Source of the DNA: Pseudomonas fluorescens
GTDB taxonomy: Bacteria; Pseudomonadota; Gammaproteobacteria; Pseudomonadales; Pseudomonadaceae
Reading direction: 5' to 3'
Length of the DNA stretch: 64,000 nucleotides
Assembly (NCBI RefSeq): GCF_019212185.1
Contig: NZ_CP078138.1
Coordinates: 3,640,501-3,704,500 of the forward strand
Part shown: positions 58,376 through 64,000 of the stretch, in pieces
Numbering within the stretch: the stretch's first letter is position 1
How the letters are laid out: each line of letters starts with the position of its first letter
The notes under the pieces: model-generated
Told to the model about the DNA's origin: nothing
Seen by the model: only the letters and a program-made list of their open reading frames with translations
The model's database searches: none
Translations under genes and position numbers: made by a program

Positions 58376-59398
58376 TCAGCTCAGTTGACCGACTTCGCGA
58401 AGCCACGCCTCGGAGCGCCGCAAGCCCTCCTCCAGGCTCACCTTCGGCGCATAGCCGAGCAGGCGCCGGGCCTTGTCGATCGAAATGCCGCCTGTGCGCG
58501 AAAACATGTACATGGTGTCGGGCGTCACTTCGTCGTGACGGCGTATCAGGCGATTGACGTTCCAGATCGCCCACGTCAGCGCCACCGCCACTCCCAGCGG
58601 CAGGCTGCGCGGCGCACCGCTGCGTCCGGCCCAGTGCCAGTGATGGCTGAAAAACTCGCGACAGCTGACCGACTCGCTCGCGCTGACGTGGAAAATCTGC
58701 CCGATCGCCTGAGGCAATCCGGCCGCCAGCATCACGCCGTCGAGCAGGTCCTCGATGTACACCGGCGTCCAGCGCCCCTCGCCGCCATTGGGCAGGATCA
58801 GCGCGCCGGCCTTGGCCATCTTCAGCGGCTCGCTGAGCCAGGCCCGGGAGCCCGGGCCGTAGACGTCGCCCGGACGGACGATGGTGCAGTCGATTTCACC
58901 CGCTGCATGAGCCGCCAGCACCACATGCTCACTCGCGCCCTTGGCAACGCCGTAGCGATAGTGATCACCGATGACCACGTCAGTGCGCTCGTCTGCCTGC
59001 TCGGGATATTCCCAGCCGAGGGCAGCGATGGAGGAAAACTGCACGAAGCGCCGGGCACCGCTTTGGATCGCCACGTCCAGGCAATTGCGCACACCGCGAA
59101 CGGACACCTCGCGGTACTGTTTCCAGGGTGCCGCCAGGGACACCACGGCCGCGGTGTTGATGAACAACTCGCAGCCGTGGGCATGGCCGGCCCATTCCTG
59201 CGGGCGGGTCAGATCGCCGGCGACTACGCCGTTGGCCGCATCGGCCCGCAGGTCCATGCCGCGAACCTCGACCCCCAGCGCACGATAACGACGGGCCAGG
59301 GCCTGGCCGATAAAACCGCTAGCACCTGTAATGAACACCGAACGCGGCACGTCAGGCGTCTGCCCTTCGATGCCGGTTGGCATGGCAGGATGGCTCAT
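58376..59398 (-). CDS. NAD-dependent epimerase/3-beta-hydroxysteroid dehydrogenase-like SDR
   Basis: A 340-residue extended short-chain dehydrogenase. NAD loop VFITGASGFIGQALARRY, the catalytic YxxxK in HYRYGVAKGASE, and the downstream IVRPGDVYGPGSRAWL segment are present. The C-terminal half (WHWAGRSGAPRSLPLGVAVALTWAIW) resembles 3-beta-HSD/isomerase-type members with a hydrophobic stretch. It is 50 bases upstream of the alcohol dehydrogenase on the same strand, suggesting consecutive oxidation steps on a hydrophobic alcohol. Confidence 0.85.
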   Translation of the reverse strand: MSHPAMPTGIEGQTPDVPRSVFITGASGFIGQALARRYRALGVEVRGMDLRADAANGVVAGDLTRPQEWAGHAHGCELFINTAAVVSLAAPWKQYREVSVRGVRNCLDVAIQSGARRFVQFSSIAALGWEYPEQADERTDVVIGDHYRYGVAKGASEHVVLAAHAAGEIDCTIVRPGDVYGPGSRAWLSEPLKMAKAGALILPNGGEGRWTPVYIEDLLDGVMLAAGLPQAIGQIFHVSASESVSCREFFSHHWHWAGRSGAPRSLPLGVAVALTWAIWNVNRLIRRHDEVTPDTMYMFSRTGGISIDKARRLLGYAPKVSLEEGLRRSEAWLREVGQLS

Positions 59399-59456
59399 TG
59401 AGCACTCTCCAAAAATTGACCGGATTGACGGGCGCCGTGGCGCCCGCCGCGAGTAC

Positions 59457-59975
59457 TCAGCCGACGGTGTAACCGGCGCTGCCGGGACGGATGTACCTGG
59501 CAGGCTCCAGGCCGCGTTCCTTCACCAGGCGATCGATGATTTGCATGATGTCCGTGGCGTCCATGACGTTCACGAAGTTGCCGTCCTGGTCGAAGTTGAT
59601 GTTGGCGCCATAGACCACCATGAAGGTGTCGGTGGGCTCGGTGTTGTCTTCGGGAACCATGAAGGTATGGATCGAGCCGCCCGGCTCATAGAGGTAGCAG
59701 CCCGCTGTCTGCGGCTGATCCGGGTACTCGACGTAGTGCCAGCGGCCCGACATCGTGAACAGATGAACAGGGCCGGTGTGGTAATGGCAAGGCAGGCGCA
59801 CACCGGGCTGGAAGATCACCCGCAACGTCCAGATGCCCAGGTTCGGGTCCAGGTAGAGCGGTTGCACATCAACGCCGGGAAAATAAGGTGCCATGGCATC
59901 TTTGTAGATCGGCATCTCGTTGGTATTGAGGGTCAGCAGTTCCTTGTGATCGAAGAACGGTACGGGCATTGGCAT
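59457..59975 (-). CDS. Cupin, 2,4'-dihydroxyacetophenone-dioxygenase-like
   Basis: A 172-residue cupin. The metal-binding motif is PCHYHTGPVHLFTMSGRWHY, and the second cupin motif is GGSIHTFMVPED. Length, the LGIWTLRVIFQPGVRLP segment and the YEPGGSIHTF ending match the 2,4'-dihydroxyacetophenone dioxygenase family, which cleaves a C-C bond next to a ketone. First gene of the leftward operon with the epimerase and alcohol dehydrogenase, so it may act on the ketone they form. Confidence 0.82.
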   Translation of the reverse strand: MPMPVPFFDHKELLTLNTNEMPIYKDAMAPYFPGVDVQPLYLDPNLGIWTLRVIFQPGVRLPCHYHTGPVHLFTMSGRWHYVEYPDQPQTAGCYLYEPGGSIHTFMVPEDNTEPTDTFMVVYGANINFDQDGNFVNVMDATDIMQIIDRLVKERGLEPARYIRPGSAGYTVG

Positions 59976-60153
59976 TATTGTTTTCCTTTGGCAGGCAATG
60001 ACGGGTAACGGTTATTACGTCAACGCCATATTGCGATTGTTGCTGGCCAAAGAATTGTCATTTGCCGTCAGGGGTTTGGCATTTGCCGCCAGCAGGGACG
60101 CCGTCGCGATGGGCAATTTACCCGCCGCGACCGACGTACGTTGAGCGCGCAGC

Positions 60154-61620
60154 TCACTCAACCCTTTCGACATCCGGCAGTTTGAAGCTCTTGTCGTTGA
60201 GTGCCTCAGTGCCGCCATAAAAACGCATGGCCGGTAACGGTCGCTTGCCGGCCGTTGGAATCCAGTTGCTTTGCAATCCTTCTGGCGGTTTGGGACCGAT
60301 GTAAATCGTGACGCTACCGTCGGCATTTTTCTTCATTGCATCCAGATCGTACGAGGACAGCGTCGTGCGATTGGTATCGCTGTAGATGAACGACATGGTG
60401 TCACGGTTATAAACGGTCAATGCCCAGAACTGCTTGACCGGCATCTTTGCCGGTACATCGATCTTGTAGTTCTGGCCGGCTTCGAGCGGCTTGCCGTTTT
60501 TATCCGCCATGGCCATCAGGTATTGGGTGGCCGGTGAATCGCTCAATTCCTTGGGCATATAGGTACACCAGAAGTACTCCGCCGCCCGCCCGATCAGGTC
60601 AATGCTGTCAGCGTATTCAAAAGAGAAACGCTTGTTTCCATCGGTCATCAACAGCGAGGCATAGTGGCGATCGGGCCAATAGAACTTGTCTTTGGGCATG
60701 TTATCGAACCAGTGTTGCAGGTAGAACCAGGCGTCTATTGCGGCCTGGCGCATGGCTTTTTTTGTCACTTCATCCGGGGCAAACGGCTTGCCTTTCTCAA
60801 TGCCCAGTGACCGCAGCATCCCGAGCATTACCTTGTCCTGTGGGCGCGCCGGTTCAGTGCTGATCACCGCATGCATATCGGCGAAGTGCCGCTCGTCATA
60901 GAAGGGCAGCGTCGGGTACACCTTGTCGATCGGGTCTATGAAGCGCTGCTGCGGGGGATTGCCCGCTTCTGCCAGGTAATACATGCGCAGTTTCTTTGCA
61001 TACTGATAAGCGTCAGCGGCGCTCTTGCCGGGCGCGCGCACAGAGCGGAAAGCGAGGGCGATTCGATAATTGGGGGAAGGAACGTGAATGTAGCCAGCAG
61101 GGACATCGCCGGTATAACCCGGCGGCGTAAACAGCAATTTCCCGCCCTTGCCCTTGTCCAGACCCGACGGGCCAACGTCGGCGATTGTGAGCTGCCACGC
61201 ATCCACCACCTGCCCGTATACGCTGCCCTCCTCGCTGGCGGCGGGTAACTCCAGGACAACCGGGTCTTTTTGCAGGTCGGTGAATGCCGTGATGTAAGGC
61301 GTGCTGCTATTGGCAGTGATGGCCTCCAGTTTCGGCGTCGCCGGCGCCGAGTAGGCAATGATGTCGTTGTCCTTGACCCCCAGGTTGTCAAAGGCTGCGC
61401 GCCTGAAACTGTAGATGGCGATCGCCGGCATGTTCCACAGCACGGCTTCGAATGCGCGCTGGTATTTGATCTGGTAGTCGAAGTCCTGAATGGAACTGCG
61501 CGACCCGGGAGGCGGTTGGCCGCCCTGGGTTTCCATGCCGTCCTGGGCAAGAACGACCTGGGAGCTGCCCAGCACCGCAATGGACAGGAGGTTGATGGTG
61601 ATGTTTCTGATCCTGTGCAT
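60154..61620 (-). CDS. DUF1254/DUF1214 exported protein (copy 3)
   Basis: A 488-residue protein with signal peptide (NITINLLSIAVLGSSQVVLA). DUF1254: AVLWNMPAIAIYSFRRAAFD and YITAFTDLQKDPVVLELP; DUF1214: MPVKQFWALTVYNRDTMSF and PTAGKRPLPAMRFYG. It diverges clearly from copies 1 and 2, so it is not a recent duplication. It is on the same strand as, and upstream of, the cupin operon across a 180-base gap. Confidence 0.85.
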   Translation of the reverse strand: MHRIRNITINLLSIAVLGSSQVVLAQDGMETQGGQPPPGSRSSIQDFDYQIKYQRAFEAVLWNMPAIAIYSFRRAAFDNLGVKDNDIIAYSAPATPKLEAITANSSTPYITAFTDLQKDPVVLELPAASEEGSVYGQVVDAWQLTIADVGPSGLDKGKGGKLLFTPPGYTGDVPAGYIHVPSPNYRIALAFRSVRAPGKSAADAYQYAKKLRMYYLAEAGNPPQQRFIDPIDKVYPTLPFYDERHFADMHAVISTEPARPQDKVMLGMLRSLGIEKGKPFAPDEVTKKAMRQAAIDAWFYLQHWFDNMPKDKFYWPDRHYASLLMTDGNKRFSFEYADSIDLIGRAAEYFWCTYMPKELSDSPATQYLMAMADKNGKPLEAGQNYKIDVPAKMPVKQFWALTVYNRDTMSFIYSDTNRTTLSSYDLDAMKKNADGSVTIYIGPKPPEGLQSNWIPTAGKRPLPAMRFYGGTEALNDKSFKLPDVERVE

Positions 61621-61742
61621 CCTTTGTACTCCCGCTGTTGGTCCCTGATTGGCAAGTCAGAGGTGAACACTATAGTCAAACGGTAGACCAACGCCCTTTG
61701 TGGGGCGACCTTCTCAAACAACCTGCATTTGAAGTGTCAATG

Positions 61743-62006
61743 TCAGTCATTAACGACCGTCCGCTTTGGGTCGGATAGCGACGGTCTAGCATCGACCTCG
61801 ATTCCCAGGTATCTGACGGTGCTTTCAAGCTTCGTATGACCAAGCAGAAGTTGGACAGCTCTCAGATTCTTCGTCCTGCGATAGATCAGCGATGCCTTGG
61901 TTTTTCGTAGCGTGTGAGTACCGTACATGGCAGGGTCTAGGCCAATGGCTGTCACCCACGCTTTGACTACTCGAGCGTATTGTCTGGTGACCACGTCTGA
62001 ATGCTG
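61743..62006 (-). pseudogene. C-terminal stub of a tyrosine-type integrase
   Basis: About 87 residues remain: TRQYARVVKAWVTAIG, the HxxR box GTHTLRKTKASLIYRRTKN, and LLLGHTKLESTVRYLGIEVD with the catalytic tyrosine. The N-terminal two thirds are missing; the frame continuing to 62297 is unrelated sequence antisense to the HicB-like gene. The last residues run into a repeat fragment (CGTCCGCTTTGGGTCG). It is a remnant of an integrated element. Confidence 0.8.
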
Positions 62007-62030
62007 GACGATCATCTTTAAGGAGTGACC

Positions 62031-62753
62031 ATGTACGACTACGCAATTCGTTTTGAGCAAGATACCAACGGCGTTGCTGTCTTCTGTCGAGACCTGCCAA
62101 AGCTGAACAGCTTTGGTGATGATCTCGCACACGCAATCCGCGAAGCAGATGACGCGATAGCGACCACACTCTCTATGTATGTAGATGATCGCGAAGCCAT
62201 TCCTGAAGCAACTCCACCAGAAGATGGAGAACATGTCGTCAATTTGCCCGCTGCCACGGTTGCGAAGATTACTCTTTGGAACGAGATGATGAAGCAAGGC
62301 ATGCGCAAAGCAGACTTATGCCGCGCACTTGGTGTTCACCAGGCACAGGGTGATCGCCTTGTAGACTTCCTGCATACCTCGAAAATGGAACAGCTGGAAG
62401 CAGCTCTTCACGCACTTCAAACATCGATCCGCGTTAGCCCATCCGAACCAGGCTGGATAGATCTTCCATATGGCGGCGGTATGGGTGGCCTATACATCGA
62501 TCGATTGGTGGACGTATTCCACGAGGCTGCCGTAACTGAAATGCCAATCGGCAAAACCAAGGAAGGACTTGTGAAAGTCAAGCGCTATTCGCTGGATTTC
62601 ATCCTACGCTCGCGCTACGCACGACAACCAAACACGATGCAGGCGGTAGATGCTGTTCTTGACCAGATTGTCGCGTCCGGTCGCTTCCGTCGCTCGTCAA
62701 TGAAGGATCCGGTAACGGGAAAACCCGTTGAAAGCATCGCATTGATCGAATAG
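62031..62753 (+). CDS. HicB-like antitoxin with extra C-terminal domain
   Basis: A 240-residue protein from MYDYAIRFEQDTNGVAVFCR; AAGGAG lies 5-6 bases before the ATG. Residues 1-~55 are HicB-like (DDLAHAIREADDAIATTL, partial RNase H fold) and ~75-125 form an HTH (MRKADLCRALGVHQAQGDRL). The remaining ~115 residues (PGWIDLPYGGGMGGLYIDRL, RRSSMKDPVTGKPV) have no recognised domain and are not part of normal HicB, which is about 110-140 residues. No HicA toxin is adjacent. It begins about 25 bases past the integrase stub; likely a phage/island gene. Confidence 0.7.
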   Translation: MYDYAIRFEQDTNGVAVFCRDLPKLNSFGDDLAHAIREADDAIATTLSMYVDDREAIPEATPPEDGEHVVNLPAATVAKITLWNEMMKQGMRKADLCRALGVHQAQGDRLVDFLHTSKMEQLEAALHALQTSIRVSPSEPGWIDLPYGGGMGGLYIDRLVDVFHEAAVTEMPIGKTKEGLVKVKRYSLDFILRSRYARQPNTMQAVDAVLDQIVASGRFRRSSMKDPVTGKPVESIALIE

Positions 62754-62954
62754 GTGCGAGGCTAATTCCCCCTGCTTACACCGAGCTCCTTACCAGCGTC
62801 GACACCCTTTTGCATCGATCTCGCCGCTCCAGTCTCGCGCCACCCCACAAGCATGTGAGATTAGGGCGCGCGGGCTGCCGGTGTTTTCCCGTAACTGAAC
62901 TTGCCGGCTTTTCAGTGTCCAGGCCTTCCGCGAGGCTGAACTGGCTGCAGTAAA

Positions 62955-63030
62955 TGGTTTCGAGGGCCGGATTCGAACCGACAACCTTCGGGTTATGAGC
63001 CCAACGAGCTGACCGCTGCTCTACCACACA
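62955..63030 (-). tRNA. Initiator-like tRNA, anticodon CAT
   Basis: The minus strand folds as a tRNA: D arm GAGC-GCTC, anticodon arm TTGGG-CTCATAA-CCCGA, T arm GTCGG-TTCGAAT-CCGGC, and an encoded CCA. It carries initiator features (A11:U24 and three G:C pairs next to the anticodon loop). The acceptor stem TGTGTGG/CCTCGAA has two mismatches and a 1-72 T:A pair. It may be a phage-type tRNA or a degraded attachment-site copy rather than a working tRNA. Confidence 0.55.
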
Positions 63031-63041
63031 TCTGAAACGAA

Positions 63042-63067
63042 AAAGCCCAGCACGATGGCTGGGCTTT
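63042..63067 (-). terminator. Terminator downstream of the small unknown gene
   Basis: Ten-base perfect stem AAAGCCCAGC / GCTGGGCTTT with a six-base loop; leftward it ends in TTTTTC. It would end transcription from the gene at 63118-63477 before the tRNA-like sequence. Confidence 0.75.
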
Positions 63068-63117
63068 GTTTCAAAGTACTGTCCTGTACGCCGCTAAGCG
63101 GTACTAATGATTCTACG

Positions 63118-63477
63118 TTAGCTGTCCGAAACAAAAGCTATAACAACGTACTTTTGATTCGGATCAAGACCAGCAGGTAGCTTAGAGGTGGTACCGATAT
63201 ACAGACCATGTGCCCCCGCAGCGCCATCGCCGGATGTCACATCGATAACCACGTTGTCAGACAGATTATGGTACCAGTCCTTATCCGACGCCACGGCTCT
63301 TTGCTCGGCAATCCCAAAGGTAGGCTGAGGATAACCATCTGGAACAATTACTTGAAATTTCAGTTTGCCATTTTCTGGCGTGTTCCAGTTCGGAAAATTA
63401 TCTGAGCTTCGGTACTTCTGTTTTACTTGCGGACCATAGCTGGCGGTGACTGCACTCATAATCCTGAAATTACTCAT
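63118..63477 (-). CDS. Small protein of unknown function
   Basis: A 119-residue protein from MSNFRIMSAVTASYGPQVKQ (GGAACGCAG upstream; the frame opens five codons earlier). It is rich in aromatic and small polar residues (FPNWNTPENGKLKFQVIVPD, DKDWYHNLSDNVVIDVTSGD), lacks a signal peptide and membrane helices, and looks like a single beta-rich domain. Codons are more AT-rich than in the main chromosome. It has its own terminator and sits in the mobile-element scar; no function can be assigned. Confidence 0.6.
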   Translation of the reverse strand: MSNFRIMSAVTASYGPQVKQKYRSSDNFPNWNTPENGKLKFQVIVPDGYPQPTFGIAEQRAVASDKDWYHNLSDNVVIDVTSGDGAAGAHGLYIGTTSKLPAGLDPNQKYVVIAFVSDS

Positions 63478-63685
63478 CTGCGTTCCTTCCATCCGTGTTG
63501 ATGAGATGGAAATACTAGTTAGAGCTTTCTAAAATACAAGTGAGGCGGTCTCAATATTTCAGAGAATAAAGCGTATCTAAAATTTTGCACTTAAAAAGCA
63601 GTCTCAATAACTCAGAGTTCAGCAGTGAAAGAAAAACAAGAACCCCAATGAATCCATTGACTTATTATATTTAACTCAACTGCAT

Positions 63686-64000
63686 TCAGCCGGACGTCAA
63701 CCTTACGCCGTCAGGTGAAGGCTTGGCCGAGGCCATCACGTAGTGATTGCTGGATGCGCGCAAACTGGAAGCCGTAATACTGGTATCGGTCGATCCGCCC
63801 GTTCGCCACATGGCCCGGGTTAGTTCCTGTCGCTGCATCGCGACACCTTGCGGCTCGGCCACGACGTATACCGCACGGTACGCGCCGCTCAGCGGCTCGG
63901 CGAATGCCGACAGGGAAAACAGGACAGGCAGGCGGCGAGCGCCCCTACCAGAGTCGCCACACCTATGCCTCCATGATGCTATCCGCTGGCGAGAATCCAA
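63686..64000 (-). CDS. Possible small exported protein at the window edge
   Basis: The frame reads into the window end. FSLSAFAEPLSGAYRAVYVV looks like the end of a signal peptide and the start of a ~75-residue mature protein. The upstream part in this frame (RCGDSGRGARRLP) is not signal-like, whereas another frame gives a GTG start with VATLVGALAACL, so either the start lies elsewhere or a frame break is present. No domain recognised. Confidence 0.35.
   Translation of the reverse strand: MDSRQRIASWRHRCGDSGRGARRLPVLFSLSAFAEPLSGAYRAVYVVAEPQGVAMQRQELTRAMWRTGGSTDTSITASSLRASSNHYVMASAKPSPDGVRLTSG

Noticed and set aside
62776..63027. Minus-strand open frame across the tRNA-like region
   Set aside because: Its N-terminal part is simply the translated tRNA sequence and it has no ribosome site.

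Overview
The window looks like part of a chromosome of a fluorescent-group Pseudomonas. The genes are mostly GC-rich with C/G-ending codons. The gene families are typical of plant-associated Pseudomonas: MocR, PtrR/Sad, GltIJKL, a FecI/FecR/TonB receptor trio and an McoA-like oxidase. Intergenic spaces repeatedly carry the Pseudomonas REP-type inverted repeat (GAGCGAGCCTGCTCGCGAA and variants). No tool was run: families are recognised by eye from motifs and remembered family features.

Left part (1-17 kb): amino-acid metabolism. A MocR regulator cut by the window edge is followed by a PtrR-like LysR regulator divergent from a Sad-type succinate-semialdehyde dehydrogenase. Then comes a long leftward block: an aspartate-type aminotransferase with a GltIJKL glutamate/aspartate ABC importer; homoserine dehydrogenase coupled to an aldehyde dehydrogenase; a diverged threonine-synthase-like protein coupled to an Lrp/AsnC regulator; a GcvA-like LysR regulator; an amino-acid permease; and a cystathionine-gamma-synthase-family PLP enzyme. 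Read together, these fit a gamma-lyase route that releases homoserine (as described for canavanine in some Pseudomonas) and then oxidises it through aspartate semialdehyde to aspartate and oxaloacetate.

Middle (17-44 kb): an iron-regulated sigma/anti-sigma/siderophore-receptor trio; a DUF1543 protein; a lactate-permease-family transporter divergent from an Lrp regulator; an AT-richer orphan PD-(D/E)XK nuclease-like gene flanked by repeats; a DUF3703-DsbA-DsbB operon and a serine/threonine dehydratase with its YheO-type regulator. Four genes of that last group carry reading-frame breaks, five in about 3 kb. Next come an McoA-like multicopper oxidase with a SCO1-cytochrome c fusion; a PhyH dioxygenase / solute-binding protein / M20 amidohydrolase operon with a divergent LysR regulator; a LysE exporter; a diguanylate cyclase; and an AT-richer OafA-type acyltransferase.

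Right part (44-62 kb): mostly leftward genes for exported proteins and redox enzymes. Three DUF1254/DUF1214 proteins are dispersed around a periplasmic sulfatase, a DUF1302-DUF1329-YCF48-RND export/uptake set, an AraC regulator, and an alcohol dehydrogenase-epimerase-cupin operon. This looks like a system for handling an unidentified hydrophobic, possibly sulfated, compound. The last 2.3 kb is a mobile-element scar: an integrase stub, a HicB-like protein with an extra C-terminal domain, an initiator-like tRNA with a defective acceptor stem, and two small unknown ORFs.
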